Shown: positions 29,317 through 38,931, counted from the stretch's first letter. The stretch: 64,000 nt of DNA from CAVVAY01 sp963746465 (GCA_963746465.1 CAVVAY010000013.1:186001-250000); one strand, 5' to 3'. Made by a program: numbers and translations. The notes: generated by a model from the sequence alone, not told the origin.

Positions 29317-30468
29317 TCAGCCGGCGTCGCGGCGCAGGGCGAGGTAGGCCGCCCGGACGCCGACGGCCCGCTCGAGCTCGGCGGTGATCTCGGAGAAGAA
29401 CTGCTCGCGGTAGGTCGCGTCGGTCACCGCGTAGACGGTGAAGTACAGGCCGGAGAAGGCGGCCAGGAAGGTGGACACCTTCAGCAGCTCGCGGGAGAGC
29501 CCGATCTCGCCGAGGACCGGCGGGTAGTGCGGCGCACCGTGGCCGACCCAGCTGTTGATGACGCTGTCCTCGATCGCTACCTGGCCGAAGAGCAGGAAGA
29601 ACAGCCAGACCGACACCGCGAGCAGCAGGACCTGGCTCGCCTGGGTGATCAGAAGGACCAGCAGCAGGTTGGTGCGCTGACGGCGGTCCAGCGGCTCGGT
29701 GTGCACGTCGGACAGGTCGTCGAGGTGCGACTCCAGCGGGGTGCCGCGGACCGCGCGGCGCACGACGTCCGGGTCCAGGTCGTCGTTGACGGCGGCCACC
29801 TCCTCGGGCAGCCGGGCGAGGAGGAAGCCCAGCGCCAGGGCGCCGAAGAACGCCACCGTCAGCCACAGCACCGGCCGGGACAGCGCCGAGGCGACCTGCC
29901 ACACCTCGGTGTTGATGAACAGGAAGGTGATGAACAGCAGCAGCATCGGCAGCGCTCGGGTGACCAGCCGGAACAGCGACCCGAGCTCGGCGAACGTGCG
30001 CACCATGGCCCAGCGTGCGATCGGCCCGGCGTCGAGCACCTCGGCGGCCGCGACCACCGCGAGGACCGTGAGGTCGGCCAGCAGGACCGCGAGGACGAGG
30101 TCCGGGTCGCGACGAAGCACGGCCACCACCGCGGCCGGGCCGAGGGCGAAGACCGCGACCTCGACGACGCCGACCCGCCGCGGCCGCTCCAGTGCGCGCT
30201 GACGGCGGGCCAGGTTGGCCACCGCCCACACGGCGACCAGGCCGACCAGGCCGGCGACAGCCAGCAGCAGCCGCTGCGGCCACGGCCGGTCGCCGGGGAC
30301 CGCCAGGACCAGCGAGCCGAAGTAGACGAGGGTCAGGACGACGACGGACCGGCCGTGCGCGAGGTCGTCGACCTCGATCCGGCGCCCCTCCACGAAGAAC
30401 GGCAGGCCGTGCCCGAGGAACCACTGCTCGGTCTCCCGGGTCGCACGCTGGTGCTCGTGCGCGGTCAC
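29317..30468 (-). CDS. Conserved multi-pass membrane protein of unknown function
   Basis: 383 residues. Hydrophilic start, then about seven membrane helices: two near 45-85, two near 110-150, paired helices near 175-235, another near 270-300 and one near 340. A charged cytoplasmic loop containing NDDLDPDVVRRAVRGTPLESHLDDL separates the halves, and the C-terminus is soluble. I recognise no domain or enzyme motif; proteins of similar layout occur in actinobacteria. GTG start overlaps the ribF stop (GTGA), so it is made with RibF. Confidence 0.7.
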   Translation of the reverse strand: MTAHEHQRATRETEQWFLGHGLPFFVEGRRIEVDDLAHGRSVVVLTLVYFGSLVLAVPGDRPWPQRLLLAVAGLVGLVAVWAVANLARRQRALERPRRVGVVEVAVFALGPAAVVAVLRRDPDLVLAVLLADLTVLAVVAAAEVLDAGPIARWAMVRTFAELGSLFRLVTRALPMLLLFITFLFINTEVWQVASALSRPVLWLTVAFFGALALGFLLARLPEEVAAVNDDLDPDVVRRAVRGTPLESHLDDLSDVHTEPLDRRQRTNLLLVLLITQASQVLLLAVSVWLFFLLFGQVAIEDSVINSWVGHGAPHYPPVLGEIGLSRELLKVSTFLAAFSGLYFTVYAVTDATYREQFFSEITAELERAVGVRAAYLALRRDAG

Positions 30469-31406
30469 GACGCGGCGGTGAGGGCGCGGGCCCGGTCGAC
30501 GTCGAGGGCCATCTGGACGAGCAGCGGCTCGACCCCGTCGAAGGTCACGGTCTCGCGGAGCCGCTCGAGGAAGTCGACGGCCACGTGCTCGCCGTACAGC
30601 TCGAGGTCGTCCCGGTCGAGCACGTAGGCCTCGACCCGCCGAACGGTGCCGCCGAAGGTCGGGTTGGTGCCGATCGACACGGCGGCCGGCAGCCGGGTGC
30701 CGTCGGCGCGGGTCAGCCAGCCGGCGTACACGCCGTCGGCCGGGATGGCCGTGTCGTCGGGCAGGGACAGGTTGGCCGTGGGGTACCCGAGGCCGCGGCC
30801 GCGCTTGTCGCCCTCGACGACCGGTCCCTCGACGCGGTGCAGCCGGCCGAGCGCGGCGGCGGCGCTGGTGACGTCGCCCTCGGCGAGGCACTGGCGGACG
30901 TACGTCGACGACCAGCGGGCCCGGTCGCCGGCCAGCGGCACGGCGACCACCTGGAAGCCGTGCCGGTCGCCTTCGGCACGCAGCGTCGTGACGTCGCCGG
31001 CGGCCCGGTGGCCGAACCGGAAGTTCTCCCCGACGTGCACCTCGCGCGCGTGCAGCGCGTCGACGAGCACCCGGCGGACGAACTCCTCGGGCTCCCAGCG
31101 GGAGAGCTCGGCGGTGAACGGCAGCACCAGCACTGCGTCGACCCCCTGGTCCGCGAGCAGGGCGAGCCGGTGGTCGAGGGTGGTCAGCCGGGGCGGGGCC
31201 GAGTCCGGGTGGATCACGGTCATCGGGTGCGGGTCGAAGGTCGTGACCACGGCATCCGCCCCCCGCTCGCGCGCTCGCGTGACGAGACCGGCGAGCAGCC
31301 GTCGGTGGCCGAGGTGGACGCCGTCGAAGTTGCCGATGGTCACGACGGAGCCGCTGGTGCCTCCGGCGGCGGCCGGTACGTCGTCGAGCGCACGCCAGAC
31401 GCGCAC
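30465..31406 (-). CDS. ribF: Bifunctional riboflavin kinase / FAD synthetase
   Basis: 313 residues. N-terminal FAD synthetase (nucleotidyltransferase) with VVTIGNFDGVHLGHRRLL, TFDPHP and the SSTYVRQCLAEGDV signature; C-terminal riboflavin kinase with GDKRGRGLGYPTANLSL and the metal/ATP motif SIGTNPTFGG, ending VEAYVLD...YG. Makes FMN then FAD. GTG at 31406 with AGGGAGG 7 nt upstream fits the family start; the same frame is open further upstream but without a ribosome site. Confidence 0.95.
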   Translation of the reverse strand: MRVWRALDDVPAAAGGTSGSVVTIGNFDGVHLGHRRLLAGLVTRARERGADAVVTTFDPHPMTVIHPDSAPPRLTTLDHRLALLADQGVDAVLVLPFTAELSRWEPEEFVRRVLVDALHAREVHVGENFRFGHRAAGDVTTLRAEGDRHGFQVVAVPLAGDRARWSSTYVRQCLAEGDVTSAAAALGRLHRVEGPVVEGDKRGRGLGYPTANLSLPDDTAIPADGVYAGWLTRADGTRLPAAVSIGTNPTFGGTVRRVEAYVLDRDDLELYGEHVAVDFLERLRETVTFDGVEPLLVQMALDVDRARALTAAS

Positions 31407-31551
31407 TGCCGGACCTCCCTGCTGGACCCTGGTCGAGGACCCGGTCAGCGTAGAGGGCGCCGGCACGCCACGTGACCTGCACCGAAGTGCTTACGCCGAG
31501 GCACCCGGACCGCGATCATGGCGGGATGCCGTCGTCCTCGGGGCCGTGGCC

Positions 31552-34500
31552 GTGAGGACGCTGCTCGCGATCACGCTGGCCTCACTGTCCTGGCGGCGCT
31601 GGTCGACCGTCGGGCTGCTGCTGACGGCCGCGACGGCGTTCGCGGCCGCCTCGGTCGGGCCGCTGTGGGCGAACGCGTCGGAGGACTCGCTGCTGCAGCG
31701 CTCGGTGGTCGACACCAAGCCGTCGCGGATGACCCTGACCCTGCGGGCCTACGGCAACGACATCCAGCTGGGTTCCAGCATCCCCGCGCTGGCGCTGCGC
31801 GACGTCTCCCTGGACGCCGGGATGACGCCGCTGCTGGACCGCGCCTTCGGCCCGACCCGGCTCGCCCTCACCACCGCCACCCGGCAGAGCGTGACGGTGC
31901 CGTCCCGCGGCAAGACGGAGCCGACCCGGGTGCTGTCCACCCTCGCCTGGGTCGACGGCGGCTGCGAGCGGCTGCACCTGACCGTCGGCCGGTGCCCCGA
32001 GGGCGACGGCGAGATCCTGCTGTCGGAGCGGACGGCCCGGGCGGTGGGCGCCGTCGTCGGCCGGCCGGTCTCGCTGCCGCTGTTCGCGACCGAGCCGGAG
32101 GAGGCGGGGAGCGGCGACCCGTTCCCGACCGAGCTGCGGCTGGTGGGCGTGTACCGGCGCCCGGACACCGGGACGCCGTTCTGGGCCGGCTCGAGCCTGT
32201 TCGACGTGGCTCCGGCAGGGTTGTCGGCCCAGGACCCGGTGCCGGCCCGGACCGAGGCCGGGTTCCTGACCCGGGCGCTGATGGAGCGGCTGGCCGAGAC
32301 CCCGGTCGAGGCGGTCGCCACCCGCCGGTACGTCCCCCGTGCGCCGCGCGGCGACGTGGTGGACCCGGTGCAGGACGAGCTCGCCCGGTGGGACGCCGCG
32401 CACCAGGCCAGGTCGGGGAGCGTGCGGGTCAGCAACGCGCCGCTGCGGACGATGGCCGGCGTCCGGGACGAGCGCGACGCGGTCCGGCTGGCGTCCTACG
32501 TCCTGGGCCTCCAGCTGCTGATGATGGTCTGGTACATGCTGTTCCTGCTGACGTCGACGTCGGCTGAGAGCCGCTCGCACGACGTGGCGCTGGCCAAGCT
32601 GCGTGGCCTGCGGCCCCGGAAGGTCGCCGTCCTGGGGCTGCTGGAGCCGCTGGCGGTGGTGACCGCCGCCGTCCCGCTGGGCTTCCTGTTGGCCTTCGTC
32701 GTGGTGCGCGCGGTGGCCGGTGCCCTGCTGCCCGGGTCGGTCGACCTGCGCCCGGACCAGGCGCTGGCCGCCGGGCTGCTGATCGCGATGGCCGGCGCGC
32801 TGACCGCCGCCGCGCTCGGGCTGCGGCGCACCTTGCGCCAGCCGGTGCTGGCGCAGCTGCAGCGCGCCACGCCGGCGACGGCGGTCGGCCGGGTGCTGCT
32901 GGCCGAGGCGGTCGTGGTGACCGCGGCGCTGGCCGCGCTGTGGCAGGTGCGGACCCGCGAGGGCGACGAGGGCCTCGACGGGCTGGCCCTGCTGGCCCCG
33001 GGGCTCGCTGCGCTGGCGGTCGGGGTGATCGGTGGCCGGCTGCTGCACGAGTTCGCCCGGCGGTGGACGCGCCGCACCCGGCACAGCAGCGACGTCGCCG
33101 GCTTCCTGGCGTCCCGCCAGATCGGCCGGCGCACCGGGGGCACTCGAGCGGCGGTCATCGTGACCGTCACGATGGCGCTGGCCGCCTTCGCCGCGAGCAC
33201 CTGGGGGCTCGTCGAGCGGCAGCGGGACGGGCAGGCGGCCATGGAGATCGGGGCCGGCCGGGTCTACCGGGTGGACGCCCCGTCGCCGGCCCGGCTGCTG
33301 AGCACGGTCCAGGAGCTCGACCCGACCGGGAAGGATCTCGCCGCGGCTGTCATCTACCCCTCCACCTTCCCCAGCGACCGGGTGCTGGCCGTCGACAGCC
33401 GTCGCCTTGCTGCCGTGTCGGTGTGGCAGCAGCCGTGGAGCGGCTCCGGCATCGCGCAGGTCGCCCGGCGGATGCGCTCGGACACCGCAGCCAGCCTGTC
33501 GCTGATCGGGCGCGACCTCGAGGTGACGTTGGACCACGCGGTCCCCAACGGCTCGCCGGACGTCTCGCTGGTGGCGACGGTGGTCGACCGCGACGGTCGC
33601 GAGTTCCCGGTGTCGTTCGGCGAGCTGACCGTCGGGCCGCAGACCGTGACGGCCGAGACGGAGGCCTGCCTGCGCGGCTGCCGGATCGCCAGCTTCGGCC
33701 TGGTCCGGAGCCAGGGGCAGCTCGGGGCCATGGTGGGCCGCACCACGTTCACCGGGCTCACGGTCGACCGGGAGCCGGTCACCGATCCGTTCCGGTCGGC
33801 CGACTGGCGGCCGAGCAGGATCAACGAGGACCTTCCGCTGAGCTCGACGGTGTCGACGATCCGTCGGGCGGTCGACGGCGTGGAGATGCGGTTCAACGTG
33901 ACCCCGTCGCTGAGTCCCGGCATGAGCCGGGCCGACGTGCCCGCCGAGGTGCCGGTGGTCGTCACCGCCGCGACCTCCCTGCCGCCGGTCGGCCGTGACG
34001 AGCTGGTGATGACCCGCGGGCTGGACGGGTTCCTGGTGCCGTCGCGGGTCGTGGAGCGGGCCGCGGTCCTCCCCCGCCTCGGCGGAGCGGGCGTCCTGAC
34101 CGACCTCGAGATCGCCTACCGGGCGGGTCCGGACCCGGTGCCCGGCCTGGTGTACCAGGTCTGGGCCAGCGACCAGGCGCCGCGCGGCGCCGTCCTGCGC
34201 GACCGGCTGCGGATGGCCGGGCTCCCGGTGACCCGGGTGGAGACCGTCGAGCGCCGGGCAGAGGCGCTGTCCCGCACCGGGCCCGCCCTGGCGCTGGCGC
34301 TGCTGGTCGGGGTCGCACTGGCCGCGCTGGCGATCGCCGTACTGGCCCTGCTCGCCGTCGCGCTCGTGCAGGGACGTCGCCGGTCCTACGAGCTCGCCGC
34401 GCTCCGCACCGCCGGGGTGTCCGACCGCGTGCTGAGACGGGCGTCCCTTCGCGAGTACGTCGTGCAGCTGGGGGCCGGAACCGTCGCCGGTGTCCTCTGC

Positions 34501-34710
34501 GGAGCGACGACCGCTCGGCTGCTCGGCAGCTCGGTGGCCGGGCTGGGGCGCAACGGGACCCGGGCTCCGGTGGTCGACGCGGTCGAGTGGGCGACGCTGC
34601 TGCCGGTCACCGTCGTGGGGATGGTCGTGTTCGTCGTCGTCGCCCAGCTCTGCGCCCGCGCCAACGTGCGCTTCGCCGACGTCGACCTGCTGCGGGAGGC
34701 GGCGACATGA
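31552..34710 (+). CDS. Large FtsX-type ABC transporter permease
   Basis: 1052 residues. One N-terminal membrane helix (WSTVGLLLTAATAFAAASVGPL), a large extracytoplasmic domain to about 300, FtsX membrane core 1 (about 310-440), two further helix pairs (about 445-530), a second extracytoplasmic domain (about 545-880) and a final FtsX core (about 895-1045). This duplicated MacB/LolE-like layout occurs in permeases for peptides, lipids or antibiotics in actinobacteria. Substrate unknown. GTG at 31552 (a GTG two codons earlier is possible). Its stop overlaps the first ATPase gene by ATGA. Confidence 0.85.
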   Translation: MRTLLAITLASLSWRRWSTVGLLLTAATAFAAASVGPLWANASEDSLLQRSVVDTKPSRMTLTLRAYGNDIQLGSSIPALALRDVSLDAGMTPLLDRAFGPTRLALTTATRQSVTVPSRGKTEPTRVLSTLAWVDGGCERLHLTVGRCPEGDGEILLSERTARAVGAVVGRPVSLPLFATEPEEAGSGDPFPTELRLVGVYRRPDTGTPFWAGSSLFDVAPAGLSAQDPVPARTEAGFLTRALMERLAETPVEAVATRRYVPRAPRGDVVDPVQDELARWDAAHQARSGSVRVSNAPLRTMAGVRDERDAVRLASYVLGLQLLMMVWYMLFLLTSTSAESRSHDVALAKLRGLRPRKVAVLGLLEPLAVVTAAVPLGFLLAFVVVRAVAGALLPGSVDLRPDQALAAGLLIAMAGALTAAALGLRRTLRQPVLAQLQRATPATAVGRVLLAEAVVVTAALAALWQVRTREGDEGLDGLALLAPGLAALAVGVIGGRLLHEFARRWTRRTRHSSDVAGFLASRQIGRRTGGTRAAVIVTVTMALAAFAASTWGLVERQRDGQAAMEIGAGRVYRVDAPSPARLLSTVQELDPTGKDLAAAVIYPSTFPSDRVLAVDSRRLAAVSVWQQPWSGSGIAQVARRMRSDTAASLSLIGRDLEVTLDHAVPNGSPDVSLVATVVDRDGREFPVSFGELTVGPQTVTAETEACLRGCRIASFGLVRSQGQLGAMVGRTTFTGLTVDREPVTDPFRSADWRPSRINEDLPLSSTVSTIRRAVDGVEMRFNVTPSLSPGMSRADVPAEVPVVVTAATSLPPVGRDELVMTRGLDGFLVPSRVVERAAVLPRLGGAGVLTDLEIAYRAGPDPVPGLVYQVWASDQAPRGAVLRDRLRMAGLPVTRVETVERRAEALSRTGPALALALLVGVALAALAIAVLALLAVALVQGRRRSYELAALRTAGVSDRVLRRASLREYVVQLGAGTVAGVLCGATTARLLGSSVAGLGRNGTRAPVVDAVEWATLLPVTVVGMVVFVVVAQLCARANVRFADVDLLREAAT

Positions 34711-35543
34711 GCACCGCACTGGGGGTCGTCTGCGAGGGGCTGGTGCAGATCTACCCCTCCGAGGACGGCAGCGACGTGGTCGCGCTGCGCAGCGTGGACC
34801 TCGACCTCGCCGCAGGGAGCCGGAACGCGCTGCTCGGTCCGTCCGGGTCCGGCAAGTCGACACTGCTCAACCTGCTCGCCGGCCTGCTCCGGCCGACGGC
34901 GGGGACGCTCCGGGTCGGCGACCACGACCTGTCGGCGATGTCGGAGCGCGAGCTCGTGGGCTTCCGGGCCGGTGGCGTGGGGTCGCTGATCCAGGGCGCC
35001 GGGCGCAACCTGCTCCCCCACGCCACTGCCGCGCAGAACGTGTCGTTCGCCCGGCTCGGCCTGCGGCGTGGGAAGCGGCGCGACCTGATGCCGGCCGGCG
35101 ACCTGCTCGGCCTCGTCGGTGCCGGCCACCTGTCCGGTCGCCGGGTTGCCGAGCTCTCCGGCGGGGAGCAGCAGCGGGTCGCGCTGGCGGTCGCGGTCGC
35201 CAACCAGCCTGGGCTGCTGCTCGCCGACGAGCCGACCTCGCAGCTCGGCCTGGAGCACCGGGCCGACATGGTCGACACCCTGAACCGGGTCAACGAGGTC
35301 CTGGGGGCGACGGTGATCGTGGTGACGCACGACCCGGTCGTGGCGGCCCGGCTCGGTCGCACGGTGACCATCCGCGACGGACGGGTCGGCTCGATGGGCG
35401 GCGAGGGCAGCGACTTCGCGGTGGTCGCGCGCGACGGGAGCATCCAGCTTCCGCAGTCGGCACGGAAGCGGTGGCCGGCCGGCACGCTGCTCGGGTACGA
35501 CGACGACGGCACCGAGCTGCGACTGCGGGAGCGCGAGCCGTGA
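34707..35543 (+). CDS. ABC transporter ATP-binding protein (MacB/LolD-like) 1
   Basis: 278 residues: Walker A GPSGSGKST, Q-loop near SLIQGAGRNLLP, signature LSGGEQQRVALA, Walker B LLLADEPTSQLG, switch VTHDPVV. After the ATPase core a 45-residue acid/Gly-rich extension carries DFAVVARDGSIQLP, a substrate-independent addition often found in this subfamily. Powers the FtsX-type permease encoded just upstream. Its stop overlaps the next ATPase gene (GTGA). Confidence 0.92.
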   Translation: MSTALGVVCEGLVQIYPSEDGSDVVALRSVDLDLAAGSRNALLGPSGSGKSTLLNLLAGLLRPTAGTLRVGDHDLSAMSERELVGFRAGGVGSLIQGAGRNLLPHATAAQNVSFARLGLRRGKRRDLMPAGDLLGLVGAGHLSGRRVAELSGGEQQRVALAVAVANQPGLLLADEPTSQLGLEHRADMVDTLNRVNEVLGATVIVVTHDPVVAARLGRTVTIRDGRVGSMGGEGSDFAVVARDGSIQLPQSARKRWPAGTLLGYDDDGTELRLREREP

Positions 35544-36178
35544 GCCGGCGGCTGCTGCTCGAGGCGCGCGAGGTCAGCGTGGTCCGGGACGGCCGGCGCG
35601 TCGTCGACCGGGTCTCGCTGTCGGCGTACGCCGGGGAGGTCGTCGGCATCGGCGGACCCTCAGGCTCCGGGAAGACGAGCCTGCTCACTGTTCTGTCCGG
35701 TCTGGCCGGCCCGGACTCCGGCAGCGTCGTGCTGCACGGGTCGCCGCGGGTCGGCATGGTGCTGCAGGGCTACGGACTGGTCCCGGTCCTGACCGCGGCG
35801 GAGAACGTCGAGGTCGTGCTGCAGGCCGAGGGCCGCGACGCCGCGGAGGTGTCCGCGGCGGCAGCGGCGGCCCTGGAGCGGGTGCTGATCGCCGACCTCG
35901 GCGACCGCCTGGTGGACCGGCTGTCCGGCGGGCAGCAGCAGCGGGCGGCAGTGGCTCGCGGCCTGGTGGCGGACCCCGACGTGCTGCTGGCGGACGAGCC
36001 GACGTCCGAGCTCGACGAGGTCTCGCGCGACCATGTCGTGCAGGAGCTGGTGGCGCAGGCCCGGTCCGGGTCGCTCGTCGTCCTGGCCAGCCACGACCGC
36101 GACGTGCTCGCGGCCTGCGACCGGACGCTGTGGCTGGTGGCGGGTCGGCTGGTCGACGCACCGGACCTGGTGGGCTAG
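35540..36178 (+). CDS. ABC transporter ATP-binding protein (MacB/LolD-like) 2
   Basis: 212 residues, minimal ATPase: Walker A GPSGSGKTS, MVLQGYGLVP Q-loop, signature LSGGQQQRAAVARGL, Walker B VLLADEPTSELD, switch LASHDRDV. A second ATPase next to a single duplicated permease suggests an asymmetric ATPase dimer working on one polypeptide that has two FtsX cores. GTG start coupled to ATPase 1; its TAG is followed immediately by the SUKH gene start. Confidence 0.92.
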   Translation: MSRRLLLEAREVSVVRDGRRVVDRVSLSAYAGEVVGIGGPSGSGKTSLLTVLSGLAGPDSGSVVLHGSPRVGMVLQGYGLVPVLTAAENVEVVLQAEGRDAAEVSAAAAAALERVLIADLGDRLVDRLSGGQQQRAAVARGLVADPDVLLADEPTSELDEVSRDHVVQELVAQARSGSLVVLASHDRDVLAACDRTLWLVAGRLVDAPDLVG

Positions 36179-36916
36179 GTGGACGTCGTCGCGCGGCTGC
36201 GATCGGTGGCCGCCTCGACGCTGGTGGACCCGCAGGGCCACGACGTTTCCCTTCGCCTGCTGCCGGGTCTGGACGAGACAGAGCTTGCGGAGCTGCAGTC
36301 CCGCTTCTCGGTGCCGCTGCCCGCGGAGCTGCTGCGGCTCGCTGCGTTCACCCGAGGTGTCGAGGGGCTGCTGGATCTCGACCTGACCGGCGAGCGGCAC
36401 AGCGTCGAGGCCGCCGAGCTGCTGCCGGCCGGCCTGCCGGTGGCGGCCGACGGCTTCGGCAACTTCTGGGTCCTCGACCTCACGCCGGACACCATGGACG
36501 TAGCACCGGTGTTCTTCCTGGGCCATGACCCCGCGGTCCTGCTGTACCAGGCACCGGACCTGGCGAGCTTCCTCGACGAGGCGATCACGCGCTACGAGCC
36601 GCCGCACCGGTCGCTGGTGGAGGACGTCCGGCAGGACCGGCTGCACGACGTCTGGAGCAGCCGTCCCGGTGCGCTGCCCCGGGCGGCAGCGCTCGGCTCG
36701 CCGGACGCCGCACTCCGCGAGTTCGCCGAGACCCTGGACGACACCTGGACCGTGGTGGATCTTCGCCACCGTCAGGTCGGCGGTGGCCTCGCATGGGGTC
36801 GGCACGGCCCGCGCACCCGGCTGGCCCGGCACGGCTGGGAGCGGATCTTCGGCTACGCGCCGTACGAGAAGCCACGGCGGTCCTGGCGCCGGCTCGGCCG
36901 CCGCGCGAGGGTCTGA
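36179..36916 (+). CDS. SMI1/KNR4 (SUKH) domain protein
   Basis: 245 residues. The SUKH pattern is clear in residues 25-145: LPAELLRLAAFTRGVEGLLDL, VAADGFGNFWVLDL, APVFFLGHDPAVLLYQAPDLASFLDEAI. The rest is an Arg-rich tail. SUKH proteins include many immunity proteins of bacterial toxin systems as well as housekeeping members. GTG start directly after the ATPase 2 stop, zero gap, so it belongs to the permease operon. No toxin gene is seen nearby. Confidence 0.75.
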   Translation: MDVVARLRSVAASTLVDPQGHDVSLRLLPGLDETELAELQSRFSVPLPAELLRLAAFTRGVEGLLDLDLTGERHSVEAAELLPAGLPVAADGFGNFWVLDLTPDTMDVAPVFFLGHDPAVLLYQAPDLASFLDEAITRYEPPHRSLVEDVRQDRLHDVWSSRPGALPRAAALGSPDAALREFAETLDDTWTVVDLRHRQVGGGLAWGRHGPRTRLARHGWERIFGYAPYEKPRRSWRRLGRRARV

Positions 36917-36984
36917 CCTGCGAGTGTTCTCCGAGCTCGGCGCAGGACCGATGACTTCCCGGTGGTACGAGGGTCTGGTGTGGC

Positions 36985-38334
36985 ATGAATGATGCGACGC
37001 GAACAAAGCTGGCCGGCTCGCTGGACGGCTCGGTGCTGCTGCCCGGTGACCCGGCGTACGACGAGTCCCGGACGATCTGGAACGCGATCGTCGACCGGCG
37101 TCCCCAGCTGATCATCCGGTGCGCCAGCGTGAGCGACGTGGTGACGGCGGTCCGGACCGCGCGCGAGCTCGACCTCGAGATCGGCGTCCGGTGCGGCGGC
37201 CACAGCGCGGCGGGCCACGCGGTGCCGGATGGCGGGCTGATGATCGACCTGGCACCGCTGCGTGCGGTCCGCGTCGACCCGCGGCAGCAGCGCGCCGTCG
37301 TACAGGGCGGCGCGCTCCTCGGGGCGCTGGACCGGGCGAGCCAGCAGTACGGGCTGGCCACCACCGCGGGCAACGTGTCGCACACCGGCGTCGGCGGTCT
37401 CACTCTCGGCGGCGGGATGGGATGGCTGGCCCGGCAGGTCGGCCTGGCATGCGACAACGTCGCGTCGTTCGAGGTCGTCACCGCCGAGGGTGAGGTCCTG
37501 CGGGCGAGCGAGTCCCAGCACCCCGATCTCTACTGGGCGCTGCGCGGCGGCGGCGGAAATTTCGGGATCGTCACCGAGTTCGAGTTCCGGCTGCACGACG
37601 TCGGCACCCAGTCGCTGTCCGTCGAGATCGACTTCCCGGTCGACCAGGCAGCCACCGCGCTGCGCGGGTGGCGTGACCTCAGCGCATCGGCTCCGCGCGA
37701 GGCGACGTTCACGGCGGGGATCGGCGGAGGTGTCGTGACGCTCGGCTTCGTCTGGGTGGGCGACCCAAAGCGCGGCGAGGCCCTGGTTCCCGCTGTGCGC
37801 GCACTGGGTCGCCCGTCGGCCGAGCGCGTCGAGCGCCTCACCTACGTCGAGCTGCAGACCCGCGACGACGTGGTGGACGGGCACGCGCGCCGTCGCTACA
37901 CCAAGGGGCACTACTTCCGGGGTCTCACCGACGAGGTCATCGACACCATGGTGACGGTGGTCGCGATCGGGCCGTTCGCTCCCGGCGTCGGGCTGCAGGC
38001 GTATGGCGGGGCGATCGCGGACGTGCCCGAGGACGACACCGCCTTCAGCCACCGCGACACCGCGTTCGAGCTCGGCGCGAGCACCGGGTGGACCGATTCC
38101 GCCGAGGACGAGGTGCGCATCCAGACGGCACGGTCCTACGCCGCGACGCTCGAGCCGTTCGCCTCGGGCGTCTACGTGAACGTCCTCGGTGACGAGGGTG
38201 CCGCCGGCGTGCGCCGCGCGTACTCACCGGAGAAGCTCTCCCGGCTCACCACCGTCAAGGACACCTACGACCCGCAGAACGTCTTCCACCTGAACCAGAA
38301 CATCCAGCCCTCGAGCTCGTCGGACCTCGTCTGA
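36985..38334 (+). CDS. Berberine-bridge-type FAD-dependent oxidoreductase
   Basis: 449 residues of the VAO/PCMH flavin family. FAD-binding domain residues 35-205 with the His-flavin motif VRCGGHSAAGH, VQGGALLGALDRAS, GNVSHTGVGGLTLGGGMGWLAR, LRGGGGNFGIV; C-terminal BBE motif YSPEKLSRLTTVKDTYDPQNVFHLNQNI. The position that would carry the second, cysteinyl flavin bond reads Val-Ser-His, so probably a single covalent His link. Oxidises sugars, alcohols or alkaloid-like compounds; substrate unknown. ATG at 36985. Confidence 0.88.
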   Translation: MNDATRTKLAGSLDGSVLLPGDPAYDESRTIWNAIVDRRPQLIIRCASVSDVVTAVRTARELDLEIGVRCGGHSAAGHAVPDGGLMIDLAPLRAVRVDPRQQRAVVQGGALLGALDRASQQYGLATTAGNVSHTGVGGLTLGGGMGWLARQVGLACDNVASFEVVTAEGEVLRASESQHPDLYWALRGGGGNFGIVTEFEFRLHDVGTQSLSVEIDFPVDQAATALRGWRDLSASAPREATFTAGIGGGVVTLGFVWVGDPKRGEALVPAVRALGRPSAERVERLTYVELQTRDDVVDGHARRRYTKGHYFRGLTDEVIDTMVTVVAIGPFAPGVGLQAYGGAIADVPEDDTAFSHRDTAFELGASTGWTDSAEDEVRIQTARSYAATLEPFASGVYVNVLGDEGAAGVRRAYSPEKLSRLTTVKDTYDPQNVFHLNQNIQPSSSSDLV

Positions 38335-38404
38335 CGCAAGACCCTGGCGGTGCGTCGTCCCTCTGTGCGAGGGTCTGCCCCTGGCGCGCTCCCTGGGGGT
38401 ATCG

Positions 38405-38854
38405 ATGGCACAGCGCAGTGTGGCGAGCTTCACCACCACGATCGACCGGCCACCCGAGGTCGTCTTCGACTACCTGGCCGATGTCGGCAAGCACGCCGAG
38501 TGGTCGCCGAAGCCCTACCGCGTGGAAGGCTCGTCCGGGAGGGTCAAGGTCGGCGACACCTTCACCTCTATCGGCACCATCCCCGGCGACAAGAACCACC
38601 GCAACGAGGTCACGGTCACCGAGTGCACTCCGCCACGGCGACTGGTGCTCGATTCGCTCGAGAAGGATGAGCACTTCATCAACACCTTCGAGCTCGAACC
38701 GCACGGGGGCGGCACCCGGCTGGTTCGCACCACGGACGCACCGAAGCCGCCGTTCCCAGTGTCAGTCGTGTTCCCGCTGATCATGGCGGTCTTCATCCGT
38801 CCAGACGTCGAGAAAGGGCTCCGGAACCTCAAGGCCACGCTCGAACGGAACTGA
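38405..38854 (+). CDS. SRPBCC (polyketide cyclase/START-like) protein
   Basis: 149 residues, one helix-grip domain: SFTTTIDRPPEVVFDYLADVGKHAEWSPKPYRVEGSSG, EVTVTECTPPRRLVLDS, FELEPHGGGTRLVRTTD, and the C-terminal helix DVEKGLRNLKATLER. These domains bind hydrophobic ligands or act as cyclases; no specific function can be given. ATG at 38405 is preceded by a G-rich ribosome site. Stands between the FAD enzyme and the YCII gene, all plus strand. Confidence 0.8.
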   Translation: MAQRSVASFTTTIDRPPEVVFDYLADVGKHAEWSPKPYRVEGSSGRVKVGDTFTSIGTIPGDKNHRNEVTVTECTPPRRLVLDSLEKDEHFINTFELEPHGGGTRLVRTTDAPKPPFPVSVVFPLIMAVFIRPDVEKGLRNLKATLERN

Positions 38855-38931
38855 ACGGCACGTCGCCGTCCCGCACAGGTCCGATGTCCGGGTTCTGGTG
38901 TGACCTTGTCGGATTCGCCGGTCGTCGTTCG

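Noticed and set aside
36179..36916. SUKH gene as part of a complete toxin-immunity or contact-dependent inhibition system
   Set aside because: No toxin, polymorphic-toxin repeat protein or secretion gene is present nearby; kept only as a tentative idea under findings.
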